Assembly: GCF_000010725.1 (NCBI RefSeq)
Contig: NC_013857.1
Location: 614,001 to 678,000 of the forward strand
DNA: 64,000 nucleotides
Direction: 5' to 3'
Source of the DNA: Azospirillum sp. B510
GTDB lineage: Bacteria > Pseudomonadota > Alphaproteobacteria > Azospirillales > Azospirillaceae
The position numbers and the translations under genes were made by a program. The notes under the pieces were generated by a model that saw nothing but the letters and a program-made list of their open reading frames with translations, did not search any database and was not told where the DNA came from. Of the stretch, positions 38,218 through 47,702 are shown piece after piece. The stretch's first letter is position 1; each line of letters begins with the position of its first letter.

Positions 38218-40077
38218 TCACCAGTCATGGTAGATCGTCTTCCAGGTGACGCTCACGCCCTCGCGCGACTCCGGCGTGCTCAGCCGGTCGTCGATGGACT
38301 TGAATTGCCGGTAGGCCTCGTCATAGCGCCAGAGGTTGTACAGCGCCCAGCCGCGCAGGATGCCGAGATTCCGCGGTTCCGGCTCCAACTCCTTGCGGGC
38401 GTCGAGAAGACGCAGCACGTCGTTGTAGCGCTTGTCCTCCAGCGCCCGGTTCGCCTCCGTCGCCATCAGGGCGGCACGGATTTCCGCCTTCTGCGCCGGG
38501 GTCATGTTGGCGCGCGGCAGATCACGGGTCAGGCCGGCGGTGTCGCCGGTCGCCAGCCGCGCCACGGCCTGACCATAGGCGTTCTCCTGCGCCGGCGTCG
38601 CCGCCTGCGGCAGGCCCGTGGCCGAAAGAGTGCGACCGGACGCCTGGGCGGAGTCCTGACCCGACGCGGACGACGACGCCGGCGCCCCAGCCTTGGCCGG
38701 CGCCTTGGCCGGTTCGCGCGCGGCCAGGGTCTGCGCCTCGGCGAAGGCGGCTTCGGCCTCCGACGGGCGTTTCAGCTCCAACAGGCACCAGCCGCGTTGC
38801 TGCACCAGGGCGGCGGTCGGGCCGCTCCTGGAGATGGTGTTGCGGATGATGGCGAGGCATTCGGCGAAATCATGGCGGGCCAGAGCCCGGTCCAGCTCGC
38901 TCGGTCCCTGCGGCGCGCCGCGCCCGCCCGACGCGGGCGCGCGCGGCGGATCGACCGCCTTCAGCGCCTGATCGACGCGGCTCGACTTCCCCTTCCACGG
39001 GGCGGCGGCGGCACGGGCCTGCGCCTTCTCGCCCAACCCGTTGTAGGCGAGGACCAGCCCTTCCGCCGCCTTGTCGGACGGCGCCCAGCCATTGGCCTGG
39101 GAGAACCAGGATTGCGCCTCGGCGAAATTCCTCTGCTTCTGGAAATACCAGCCGAGCGCGATGGCGCCGTCGGCATCCTGCTTGTCGCGGATGATCCCCT
39201 GGACCCGCGACAGGTCGGCCGCAGACAGGGCTCCCGCTTTGGCCCCCGGTTTGGCGTTGCCCAGCCGCTCCAGCAGTCGGCCGGTCTCCAGCTCCGCCTC
39301 CGCGGTGCGGACGGTGGAGTAATCCTCCCCGGTCGCCGGATTGGCGGTGGCGCCCAGCGCGCTCAGCTCGCGCAGCCGGTCGGGGCCGAAATAGCGCGAC
39401 GCCTTGAAGATGGTGTCGCGCCGCTCCTTCGCCTTGGGGCAGGTGGTGACGATGGTCTTGTAGGTGTCGAAGGCACGGTCGGTCTGCTTCAGCTCGGCAT
39501 AGGCCTCCGCCAGCCGCCAGGCATTGTCCAGCCGGTTGCAGGCCACCGCCTCCGGGGTCGCGGCGGCGGCATCGACCACATCCTGCCAGCGCTTGGTATC
39601 GCTGGCGGACCGGATGCGCCCGGCGCTCTCGGCGAGGTCCATCTCCTGAAGCAGCTTTTCCGATGGCCGCCAGGAGGGGGACTTGCGCCGCTGTTCGGCC
39701 ACGGCCGCCCGCGCCTCCGCCACCTTGCCGGCGGAAAGCAGGCTCCAGAACGGAGACTCGTCGACGCCCGGGGTGGTCGGCTGCGGCGCGAACAGGTCCT
39801 TCGGCGGTTCCCAACCGGGATCGAGTGCCCGCAGGCGGGCGATCTCCGCCTCCAGCCGCTCGCCGTCGCCGATGCGGGCGTAGTAACGCAACGCCGTCTC
39901 GTCCACCTTGCCGGCGGCGGGGGCGGAGCCGCTGCCGGGGGCGGGCGCCACCTCCACCTTCACGCCGGGGGCGAGCGCGCGGGCGCCGCCGTTCGACTGC
40001 GCGCGGGCGTCGGTCAAGCCGGCGGTCACGGCGATGCCGGCGAGGACAAGGGCTGGAAGCAGGAGAGGACGGCTCAC
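38218..40077 (-). CDS. TPR-containing cellulose operon protein (BcsK/BcsC-like)
   Basis: 619 residues. Signal peptide (about 1-26, ending ARAQS), then Ala-rich TPR-type helices throughout (LAEAYAELKQTDRAFDTYKTIV, YFQKQRNFAEAQSWFSQAN, GWCLLELKRPSEAEAAFAEAQ) and a linker rich in Ala/Ser/Pro near 455-480. It has no outer-membrane barrel at its C-terminus (it ends in TWKTIYHDW), unlike BcsC, so it resembles the periplasmic BcsK of type III operons. Its start overlaps the bcsZ stop (ATGA). Confidence 0.78.
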   Translation of the reverse strand: MSRPLLLPALVLAGIAVTAGLTDARAQSNGGARALAPGVKVEVAPAPGSGSAPAAGKVDETALRYYARIGDGERLEAEIARLRALDPGWEPPKDLFAPQPTTPGVDESPFWSLLSAGKVAEARAAVAEQRRKSPSWRPSEKLLQEMDLAESAGRIRSASDTKRWQDVVDAAAATPEAVACNRLDNAWRLAEAYAELKQTDRAFDTYKTIVTTCPKAKERRDTIFKASRYFGPDRLRELSALGATANPATGEDYSTVRTAEAELETGRLLERLGNAKPGAKAGALSAADLSRVQGIIRDKQDADGAIALGWYFQKQRNFAEAQSWFSQANGWAPSDKAAEGLVLAYNGLGEKAQARAAAAPWKGKSSRVDQALKAVDPPRAPASGGRGAPQGPSELDRALARHDFAECLAIIRNTISRSGPTAALVQQRGWCLLELKRPSEAEAAFAEAQTLAAREPAKAPAKAGAPASSSASGQDSAQASGRTLSATGLPQAATPAQENAYGQAVARLATGDTAGLTRDLPRANMTPAQKAEIRAALMATEANRALEDKRYNDVLRLLDARKELEPEPRNLGILRGWALYNLWRYDEAYRQFKSIDDRLSTPESREGVSVTWKTIYHDW

Positions 40078-41120
40078 GGATCGATTCCCAGGCTTTGTGC
40101 CGCCAGCGCTGACAGATGGGCCAAGGTGGCGGAGTAGTAATCGTCGTCCGGCGCCGGCGGCGGCACCGTCACCGCATCGCCGTTTCCCGCCAGCCGGCAG
40201 GCCAGCCGGTAGACCGCCAGCATGCCGACCGACGCCGCCACCTGGGTGGTGGTGCCGCCCGGCAACGAGACGGTGGCGGGAACCGCCTTGCCGCCGAACT
40301 TCGCCGCCAGACTGGCGTAGGGGTGGAAATAATAGGGATCGCGGTAGCCGTCCCAGGCCAGATAGAGCGGAACCCGGATGGCGTCATAGCCATACTGCTT
40401 CTTGAAGCCGTCGGCGATGCCCACCGTCCCGGCGGCATCCAGCGTCATCCAGTCCGGCGGCAGCTGGAACTCGCCGAAGCGCGCCTTGGACAGCAGGATC
40501 AGCCCGGAATCGGTCAGCCGGTTCCAGCGCTCGCCGCCGGCCAGGGCGGCGAAGGCGCGGATGGCCGGAAAGATCCAATAGCTGGGATTGAGGACCAGCG
40601 TGTCGCCCTTGCGGAAGCCGTCGCGCCCCGGCAGCAGGACGGTCAGCCCCGCCTGCTCCACCAGCAGCCCGGCGGCCAGCGCCTTGACGATGGCGGTCGC
40701 GGCGGAGCGGTAGGCTTCGGCCTGCCAGACCTCGGCGGCGCGCAGCAGCGCCCAGGCGATCAGCATGTCGCCATCCGACGCGTTGTTGCGGTCGGCGACC
40801 CCGCCATCCGGCGTCCAGCGCCAGGCGACCAGACCGTCGCCGCGCACCATCAGCACGCGTTGGGTCCAGCCCCACAGCCGGTCGAAGGCGGCGTGGTCGC
40901 CGGCCGCCGCCGCCAGCAGCATGCCGTAGCCCTGCCCTTCGGAATGGCTGATGCCCTTGTTGCCGGTGTCGACGATGCGCCCCTCCGGCAGCAGGAAGCG
41001 CTCGGCATAGCGGCGCCACGCGGCCGCGTCGAACGGGGCGGCCCGTGACGTCCGCGGCAGCGCCGCGGCCAGTCCAAGGGCCGCCGTTCCGATCAAGACC
41101 CCGCGACGCGATGCCGTCAT
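40074..41120 (-). CDS. bcsZ: Endo-beta-1,4-glucanase of glycosyl hydrolase family 8
   Basis: 348 residues. Periplasmic cellulase needed for proper cellulose export. GH8 blocks: GISHSEGQGYGMLLA with the acid E61, NNASDGDMLIAWALL with D116/D118, and YDAIRVPLYLAWDG. The N-terminus has SRRGVLIG followed by a hydrophobic run ending AAPF, possibly a Tat signal. Start overlaps the bcsB stop (ATGA), and its stop overlaps the next start. Confidence 0.95.
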   Translation of the reverse strand: MTASRRGVLIGTAALGLAAALPRTSRAAPFDAAAWRRYAERFLLPEGRIVDTGNKGISHSEGQGYGMLLAAAAGDHAAFDRLWGWTQRVLMVRGDGLVAWRWTPDGGVADRNNASDGDMLIAWALLRAAEVWQAEAYRSAATAIVKALAAGLLVEQAGLTVLLPGRDGFRKGDTLVLNPSYWIFPAIRAFAALAGGERWNRLTDSGLILLSKARFGEFQLPPDWMTLDAAGTVGIADGFKKQYGYDAIRVPLYLAWDGYRDPYYFHPYASLAAKFGGKAVPATVSLPGGTTTQVAASVGMLAVYRLACRLAGNGDAVTVPPPAPDDDYYSATLAHLSALAAQSLGIDP

Positions 41121-43657
41121 GACCCGCTCCGTTCCCGATGCCCGCTCTTCAGCAGCAGGCGCATGCTGGCCGTCAGCACGACCCCCGTCCCCAGCAGCAG
41201 GGCGAACAGAAGCTCGATCCGCTGCGACAGGTTGCGGGCCAGAATCAGGATCAGATTGCCGATGTCAAAGGGATTGAGAATGATTTGGTAAGGATGCGAC
41301 GCTTCCAGGCTGGTGACGGCAGGCGCGGCGCTGCTCCACAGCGCCCCGCCGCCGCGCAGCTTGTCCCAGGATCCGGCATCGCCCAGGCTGCGCATCGCCC
41401 GGTCGATGGCGCGCGAATCGGCCGCGGTCAGCAGCGTCCAGGTCAGCGGCTCCGCCCCCTGCCCCCGATATTGCAGCAGGGCCGCCTCCGGCAGCATGTC
41501 GGCGTTCTCGGTCAACGCCACGACGTCGATCTGCGCCTCCTCCACCGTCCAGTGGCTGATATAGCGCGCCGCCGCCGCCATGACCCGCCGTGCCCAGTCC
41601 GGCACCCAGCTCCGCCCGCCGCCGGACTGCTCCTTGGCATCGCCGGCCAGGCGCTGCCAGCGGTTGCTGGCGCCGCCGTCGGCCGCCAGGGCCGAGCCCG
41701 CCAGGGCGAACGGCTGCCCCGGACTCTGCGGCGTCCCCGCCCCCGGCCGCGCCGTGGGCGGACGGGCGCCGTTGCCGGACCAACCCAGCCGCAGCCGCTC
41801 CGCCAGGGCGCGGCGGTCGGCGCTCGCCATCGGTTCGCCGCGGGCCTTGGCCTGGGCGATCAGGGAGCCGGCCTCCAGAAGGCTGGCCAGACGGTCGGCT
41901 GGAAGCGGGGCGGAGGCGAAGACGGCCTGTGGCAGTGCCGCGACCGGGCCGACGATCAGGGCATTGTCGTCCGGCACGCCGTCCCAGCCGACATAGGGCA
42001 CCACCGCCATCAGGTCACCCGCCCGCTGCGCCAGCTTGGCGGTCAGGCTCCAGGCCGCCCCGAACCAGGCGGGATCGCGCCCGACGACGACAAGGTCGAA
42101 GGGCGGCGCATGCTCTCCCGCGGCCATGCCGCCATAGGGGAAGGCGGTGTTGGCGAAGCCGCCGAGATTGGGCAGCGTGACCAGCCGGGCGAAGCCGGGG
42201 ATTTCGATGCTGGAGCTGTCCAGCAGGGTGAAGCCCGGGCGCCGCACCGCGAAGACGCAGTCGGTGCCGCCGGCCGGCGGCAATTCCGCCTCGATCTCGA
42301 TCTGGTTGGGGCCGGGCCGGAACAGCTCCATCGGCAGCGGCATCTCGCCATTGTCGATCACGCCGCTGGACCGCTTGTCGACCTCGATGGCGCCGGCCGA
42401 CTTGCCGTTCACCCGGACGTTCAGCACGGCGCCGGGGCCGAGATTGCCCTCGAACACGGCGTTGACATGGAACAGGATGGAGCGGTCGCTGACCGGGGCG
42501 AAGCCAACCGGCAGGGTCAGGCCGATGCGGCCGCTATAACGATAGCCGCTGTGCTGCACGGTCCGGAAGCCCAGCTCCGACAGGTGGTAGCGTCCTTCCA
42601 CCTGCGCCGGCGCGGTCGGCGGGACCGCCGGCGCCCTCGCGTCGGTCACGATCATGGCGGTTTGCGTCGGCAGCGGCCGGGACAGATCGGCAAGCCGCAT
42701 CACCGCCTGGTCGACCTCCTGCTGCGTCCGGCCGGAGGCGACGGCGACGAAGCCGCCACGCAGGGAATCGGCGCTCCCGCCGGTGGTGGCGGAAACGGGA
42801 TAGACGGCAAGGAATGGGCCGCTGATGGCGGCGGCGCGCGTCTCGCCCAACAGCGGGGCGATGCGGTCGCGGGTACCGATCAGGATGTTCTTGCTGCCCG
42901 GCAGGGGCAGGCTCTCCAACGTCGGCGCCACACCGCCCGCCGGCTTCACCGGAACCGCCACCACCCGCGGGGTCTGATCGCCCAGCAGCAGGCCATAGGA
43001 CTGCGCCACCATGGAGCCCCAGCCGAGATGATCGGCGTCGATCTCGCTGCCGGGTTGGAGGATCGCCAGCGGCTCGCGCGCGCGGTCGGCCGCGGCCAGA
43101 AGCTGACGGATCATCGCCAGGTCCGGCTCCGGAACGCCGCCATCCGACAAAAGGGTCAGCGACGAGGCGGCCAGATTGACCCGCGCCCACAGGTCATAGG
43201 TGCCGCGCACCGTGCAGATGGCGCGGTGCTGGGCGCTGGTCTGGAAGACGATCTGGTTCTCGCCGGGACGGATCAGGTTGGCCGGCAGGGTGATGGAGGC
43301 GTTGACCGGCCCCTTGAAGGCGGAAAGCGGCAGATCCGCCACCGGCGCGCCATTGATGAAGACCGACAGCGCCCCCTTCTCGGGCAGGATGTCGATGCCG
43401 TTCTCGTAGGTCAGCGTCAGCATGGCCGACGCCAGCCCGATCACCGGCGGCAGGACGGCGCGCAGAGCCACCGTCTCCGTCTCGCCGTTGAGGGTGACCT
43501 CGGGCTGGCCGTCACGCAGGTTCGACAGCGGGATCACCCGCCGGTCGGCCGCCGACACCGGCGCCGCCCAGCCGGCCCAGAGGCACAGAACCGCCAGGGA
43601 AGCCAGCAGCATCCTGGCCCGCCGGCCCGCGCCGGTATGGTTGCGCATGCCCGCCAT
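41117..43657 (-). CDS. bcsB: Cellulose synthase periplasmic subunit BcsB
   Basis: 846 residues, typical. Guides the growing glucan through the periplasm and activates BcsA. It has a signal peptide (to about 35), alternating carbohydrate-binding-like and flavodoxin-like domains (MLTLTYENGIDILPEKGALSVFINGAPVAD, RPGPNQIEIEAELPP, GSPAFDLVVVGRD-type region) and a single C-terminal membrane anchor (about 812-838). The ATG follows the bcsA stop with no space. Confidence 0.94.
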   Translation of the reverse strand: MAGMRNHTGAGRRARMLLASLAVLCLWAGWAAPVSAADRRVIPLSNLRDGQPEVTLNGETETVALRAVLPPVIGLASAMLTLTYENGIDILPEKGALSVFINGAPVADLPLSAFKGPVNASITLPANLIRPGENQIVFQTSAQHRAICTVRGTYDLWARVNLAASSLTLLSDGGVPEPDLAMIRQLLAAADRAREPLAILQPGSEIDADHLGWGSMVAQSYGLLLGDQTPRVVAVPVKPAGGVAPTLESLPLPGSKNILIGTRDRIAPLLGETRAAAISGPFLAVYPVSATTGGSADSLRGGFVAVASGRTQQEVDQAVMRLADLSRPLPTQTAMIVTDARAPAVPPTAPAQVEGRYHLSELGFRTVQHSGYRYSGRIGLTLPVGFAPVSDRSILFHVNAVFEGNLGPGAVLNVRVNGKSAGAIEVDKRSSGVIDNGEMPLPMELFRPGPNQIEIEAELPPAGGTDCVFAVRRPGFTLLDSSSIEIPGFARLVTLPNLGGFANTAFPYGGMAAGEHAPPFDLVVVGRDPAWFGAAWSLTAKLAQRAGDLMAVVPYVGWDGVPDDNALIVGPVAALPQAVFASAPLPADRLASLLEAGSLIAQAKARGEPMASADRRALAERLRLGWSGNGARPPTARPGAGTPQSPGQPFALAGSALAADGGASNRWQRLAGDAKEQSGGGRSWVPDWARRVMAAAARYISHWTVEEAQIDVVALTENADMLPEAALLQYRGQGAEPLTWTLLTAADSRAIDRAMRSLGDAGSWDKLRGGGALWSSAAPAVTSLEASHPYQIILNPFDIGNLILILARNLSQRIELLFALLLGTGVVLTASMRLLLKSGHRERSGS

Positions 43658-45943
43658 CTAGGGAGCCTGGAAGGTCAGGATGCGGCGCAGCGCGCCGGGC
43701 AGGGCCAGCAGCACATGCCCCAGCCGCGGCACCACCCGCGTGGCGAAGAACAGCAGCCCGCCGAAGAAGGTCGGCGCGGCCACCCGCTTGCGGTCGAGGA
43801 CGCTGTCCCAGCCGACGCTGTTGCCGAAGACGAAGCGCGCCATCTCCACGATGTCCTGGCGGTCGCGCGGGGCGAATCCGGCACCGACCGCCAACTCGCC
43901 GTTGCGCGGCTCGATGCGGGAGATGCGCACGCCGGTGGTCGTCGCCGCCTCCGTCTCGGTCGCGGCGATGGTCAGCACCGGCGTCTGGTCGGGCAGGCTC
44001 AGCAGGTCGCGCCAGCTCGGCTCGACCACAAGGCCGACACCACCGGCCGACACGTCGGCGACCGTCAGGTCGATGCTGGTGCCATCGGCGAATTTCAGCA
44101 CCGCCGGACGGTCGACGGTGAAGCGTTCCTGGCGCCGGACACGCTTGCGCTCATAGACGACGGCGAGACCGCCGAGCGCCAGCAGGAGGCTCAGGGAGCA
44201 CCACACCGCCACCGGAACGATGGCGGCACGGTGTTCGGGGAACAGGTAATAGCGCCAGCCGCAGGCGACCAGCCCGGCGGTCAGCAGCAGCGTGGTGACG
44301 ATGAAGGGGGTGGCGAGCGGGGAGAAGCCGTCGCCCTCCACCGACTGGCCCTTGGCCGTGACCTTGAACACCGGGTCGCGCGGCCGGATCATCGTCGCCA
44401 GCGCCGCGCGGGAGACATGGAAGGACTGAAGATACTCGTACAGTTCCGAGAACAGCGGCCAGCGCATCCGTCCATGCAGGAACTGCGACAGGAAGGCGGC
44501 GGCGAAGACATGCGGAATGACGAAACAGGCGAAGTCCGGCAGATTGATGCGGTAGATCTCCAGCCCGAACAGGGCGTAGCACAGCGGCGACAGCAGGAAG
44601 ATCGGCCGCCAGAACCAGAAGAACCAGTACATCATGGTGCTGAGGTAGCACAGCCGCTGCGCGATGGTCAGCCCACGCTTGAACAACGGGTTCTTCAACA
44701 GGAACAGCTGGACCATGCCCTGGGTCCAGCGCGATCGCTGGGCGATGAAGCTGTCGAAGGTCTCCGGCTGGAGACCGGCGATCAGCGGACGGGGCAGATA
44801 GACGCTGCGCCAGCCGCGCGCATGCAGTTCCAGCGCCGTCTCGCAATCCTCGGTCACGGTGTCGCCGCTGAAGCCGCCGACCTCCTCCAGCGCCGCGCGG
44901 CGCAGGATGGCGGCCGATCCGCAGAAGAACGACCCGTTCCAACGGTCGAGCCCCGGCTGGATCGAGTAATAGAACATCTCGTTCTCGCTCGGCATCCGTT
45001 CGAAGGTGCCGAGGTTGTATTCGACCGGGTCGGGATTGACGAAGAAATGCGGCGTCTGGACCAGGAACAGGCCGGAATCCCGCTGGAAGAATCCCACCGT
45101 CGCCTTGAGGATGCCCACCGTCGGGACATGGTCGGCATCCAGGATCAGCACGAGATCGCCCGATGTCTTCTGGAAGGCGTGGTTGATGTTGCCGGCCTTG
45201 GCATGCTCGTTGCGCGGCCGGCTCATGTAGATGACGTGCAGCCGTTCGCACAGCGCCGTCAGCGTCTCGCGCCGTTCCTTCGCCGCGGCGGCCAACTCGG
45301 GGTTGGCCTGGGCCAGCTTCTGATCGGTGCCGCCGTCGTCCAGCAGATAGACGGTCAGCTTGTCGCGCGGATAATCGATGGAGACCGCGGCGGCCAGCGT
45401 CGTCTCAAGCAGTTCCGGCTCCTCGTTGTAGGAGGGAATGTAGACGTCGACGCTGGGCCAGGAGGCCGGATCGCCCGTCGGTGCCGCCGGTTCGCGCTCG
45501 AGCGGATCGATGATCACGAACAACGATGTCAGGAACAGCACGAAGGACAGGGCTTCGGCGGCGAACAGGGTGACGCCGGGAACGAAATTCACCAGATCGT
45601 CCCCCGGCGGCAGCGTGCCGGTCAGCCGCCAGAAGAAATAGCGGAAGGTGACGAAGGCCAGCAGCAGCACGGTCAGGGTCCGGGCATGCCAGAACCGTTG
45701 GGAGAAGCGCCCCAACACGAAAGCCGCCACAACCACACCGGCTGAGATCGCGGCACTTGCAAATCTTCCAACGGGCAGGGCCGCCAGCGCAAGAAACAAA
45801 CCCGCAGACAACAACAATAGAATCCACAGCAAGACAGAACGCAATGAAAACCTGCGGTTGTTCAGGCTGGCCTGTCGTTTGGTTTGCTGCGCCCTGTTGT
45901 TCATAGGTCGAACAACGGTCTTGGCATCGGACGAAGTTGTCAT
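43658..45943 (-). CDS. bcsA: Cellulose synthase catalytic subunit with PilZ domain
   Basis: 761 residues. Inner-membrane GT2 enzyme polymerising UDP-glucose into beta-1,4-glucan. Catalytic residues are in DDGG (202-205), LDADH (269-272), TED (364-366) and QRSRW (402-406). Around eight membrane helices flank the GT domain. The C-terminal PilZ domain shows RRQER (603-607) and DVSAGG (630-635), the c-di-GMP-binding signature, so the enzyme is probably activated by c-di-GMP. No bcsR, bcsQ or bcsD is present. First gene of the operon; the start has no strong ribosome binding site. Confidence 0.97.
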   Translation of the reverse strand: MTTSSDAKTVVRPMNNRAQQTKRQASLNNRRFSLRSVLLWILLLLSAGLFLALAALPVGRFASAAISAGVVVAAFVLGRFSQRFWHARTLTVLLLAFVTFRYFFWRLTGTLPPGDDLVNFVPGVTLFAAEALSFVLFLTSLFVIIDPLEREPAAPTGDPASWPSVDVYIPSYNEEPELLETTLAAAVSIDYPRDKLTVYLLDDGGTDQKLAQANPELAAAAKERRETLTALCERLHVIYMSRPRNEHAKAGNINHAFQKTSGDLVLILDADHVPTVGILKATVGFFQRDSGLFLVQTPHFFVNPDPVEYNLGTFERMPSENEMFYYSIQPGLDRWNGSFFCGSAAILRRAALEEVGGFSGDTVTEDCETALELHARGWRSVYLPRPLIAGLQPETFDSFIAQRSRWTQGMVQLFLLKNPLFKRGLTIAQRLCYLSTMMYWFFWFWRPIFLLSPLCYALFGLEIYRINLPDFACFVIPHVFAAAFLSQFLHGRMRWPLFSELYEYLQSFHVSRAALATMIRPRDPVFKVTAKGQSVEGDGFSPLATPFIVTTLLLTAGLVACGWRYYLFPEHRAAIVPVAVWCSLSLLLALGGLAVVYERKRVRRQERFTVDRPAVLKFADGTSIDLTVADVSAGGVGLVVEPSWRDLLSLPDQTPVLTIAATETEAATTTGVRISRIEPRNGELAVGAGFAPRDRQDIVEMARFVFGNSVGWDSVLDRKRVAAPTFFGGLLFFATRVVPRLGHVLLALPGALRRILTFQAP

Positions 45944-46296
45944 ACGAATCCGCAGAATGAGGCCATCGCACCCTAGTGTGAGTCCCCATTATCGCTCAAG
46001 CTTCGTTACAAATCGTTACCTGTATTAAGCAAATATCGCTTAAAAGCTATCTTTGTTCCTCAGGTACAATCCCAATTGCGAACCAACCGCGACACATGCG
46101 CGCAGGCCGGAGCGCCGGAAGGGCCACGACTCGGGCAGGGTCGGCAGACGCTCGGGCGATGCCGCAACCGGTTCCTTTGCGCGGCAGCCTTGCGCGATGG
46201 CCGATGTCTGCGGGGATGACGCGGGACGGGATTGCCGCCAAGGTGGCGGACAATTCGCCTGTCCCTCAACCAAGACGCTGTCCTCCTCCGGTTTCC
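45944..46296. other. Intergenic region between bcsA and the AEC transporter gene
   Basis: 353 bases, distinctly AT-richer between 45985 and 46075. It contains the bcs promoter elements described next and, on the plus strand, a TACAAT (46065-46070) that could be a -10 box for the transporter, though no -35 was seen. Small open frames here have no coding character. Confidence 0.6.
45988..46043 (-). promoter_or_regulatory. Candidate promoter and operator of the cellulose operon
   Basis: On the minus strand a strong GATAAT -10 (45993-45988) lies 45-50 bases before the bcsA start, with no recognisable -35. Instead, the direct repeat GTAACG-ATTT-GTAACG (46019-46004), one helical turn apart, covers the -35 region, and a TTAAGC-N7-GCTTAA dyad (46043-46025) sits just upstream. 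This looks like an activator-dependent promoter. Confidence 0.5.
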
Positions 46297-47202
46297 ATGC
46301 CCATTTCAATGCCCAGCCTCGCCCTGCTGTCCGATGCGTTCGCCGTCCTGGCCCCGGTTTTCGTGGTGGCCGCCTTGGGCTATGGCTGGACCCGCGGAAA
46401 GCTGCCCTATGACAGCGCCTTCATCACCACCTTCGCGATCAACGTGTCCTCGCCCTGCCTGGTCTTCTCCGCCTTGACCCGGTTGCATCTGTCAGCCGAT
46501 GTGATGGGGGAGATGGCATTGGCGGCGACGGCCTGCATGGCGCTGACGGCGCTGGCCTCGGTGCCGGTGCTGCTGGCGACGGGATTGTCGCTGCGGGTCT
46601 ATGTGCCGGCGATGGCCTTCCCCAACGCCGGCAATCTGGGATTGCCGGTCTGCCTGTTCGCCTTCGGGGAAAACGGTCTCAGCCTCGCCGTGCTGTTCTA
46701 CGCGGTGATGTCGGTCGGCCAGTTCACGTTGGGGCCGGCGCTGGCGGCCGGGCGTTTCGACCTGGGACAGATGGCGCGGACGCCGACGATCTACGCGGTG
46801 GCGCTGGCGGTGGCGATCCAATTGGCCGGGCTGCCATTGCCGGTCTGGATCGGCAACAGCACGACCCTGCTCGGCAATTGCGCCGTGCCGCTGATGCTGT
46901 TCTCGCTGGGGGTGGCGCTGTCGAAGCTTCGGTTGTCCGGAGCGCTGCGGGCGCTGTCGATGTCGGGCTTCCGGCTGGCGGTGGGCTTCGCCATGGGGCT
47001 GCTGGTGGCCTGGGCGATGGGGCTGACCGGCGCGGCGCGCGGCGTGGTGCTGGTGCAAAGCTCCATGCCGGTGGCGGTCTTCAACTATCTGTGGGCGCTG
47101 CGCTACGGCAACGCGCCGGAGGATGTGGCGGGCATGGTGCTGGGCTCCACCACCATGGCCTTCATCGGCCTGCCCGCGCTTCTGATGATCGTGATGGAAT
47201 AG
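46297..47202 (+). CDS. Auxin efflux carrier (AEC) family transporter
   Basis: 301 residues with about ten hydrophobic helices. AEC traits: an N-terminal VFVVAALGYGWTRGKL, NVSSPCLVFSAL, FPNAGNLGLPVCLFAFGE and the second-half NCAVPLMLFSLGVALSK. Members export organic anions, including auxin-like molecules; the substrate is unknown. The ATG at 46297 is taken as the start since the N-terminus then matches the family; a second ATG at 46309 is possible. No clear ribosome binding site precedes either. Confidence 0.9.
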   Translation: MPISMPSLALLSDAFAVLAPVFVVAALGYGWTRGKLPYDSAFITTFAINVSSPCLVFSALTRLHLSADVMGEMALAATACMALTALASVPVLLATGLSLRVYVPAMAFPNAGNLGLPVCLFAFGENGLSLAVLFYAVMSVGQFTLGPALAAGRFDLGQMARTPTIYAVALAVAIQLAGLPLPVWIGNSTTLLGNCAVPLMLFSLGVALSKLRLSGALRALSMSGFRLAVGFAMGLLVAWAMGLTGAARGVVLVQSSMPVAVFNYLWALRYGNAPEDVAGMVLGSTTMAFIGLPALLMIVME

Positions 47203-47216
47203 GAGGGACGAGGGTC

Positions 47217-47702
47217 ATGGCGCATAGGGAACACCGCTACGCCGTCCGGCTCGACTGGACCGGCAATCTCGGCACCGGCACATCGGCCTACCGGGCCTAC
47301 AGCCGCGACCATGCGTTGTGCGCCGGGACGAAGCCGGCGATTCCCGCGACGTCCGACCCGGCCTTCCGCGGCGATCCGGCACGCTGGAACCCGGAGGAAC
47401 TGCTGGTCGGCGCCCTGTCCTCCTGCCACCAGCTCTGGTATCTGCATCTCTGCTCGGCCGCCGGGATCGTCGTCACCGCCTATTCCGACGACGCCGAGGG
47501 GCTGATGGCGGAGGAGGCCGACGGCGCCGGCCAGTTCACCGCCGTCCTGCTGCGGCCGCGGGTGACCCTGGCTCCCGGATCGGACGCGGATGCGGCACTC
47601 GCCCTGCACCATCAGGCGGCGGAGAAATGCTTCATCGCCCGCTCCGTCAACTTTCCGGTCCGGCATGAGCCCAGGGTGGAGGTCGCGAACGATGGCCATT
47701 GA
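47217..47702 (+). CDS. OsmC-family peroxiredoxin
   Basis: 161 residues. Thiol peroxidase fold with the two family Cys, C70 in ALSSCHQLWYLHL and C138 in AAEKCFIARS. It likely reduces organic hydroperoxides, or is one of the OsmC-like proteins of uncertain substrate. GGAGGGACGAGGG precedes the ATG at 47217, 14 bases after the AEC stop. Its stop overlaps the nitroreductase start by 11 bases, so the three genes look like an operon. Confidence 0.9.
   Translation: MAHREHRYAVRLDWTGNLGTGTSAYRAYSRDHALCAGTKPAIPATSDPAFRGDPARWNPEELLVGALSSCHQLWYLHLCSAAGIVVTAYSDDAEGLMAEEADGAGQFTAVLLRPRVTLAPGSDADAALALHHQAAEKCFIARSVNFPVRHEPRVEVANDGH

Noticed and set aside
41138..45745. A 1535-residue open frame on the plus strand
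   Set aside because: Shadow of bcsB and bcsA; composition is Gln/Arg/Gly-rich with no domains.
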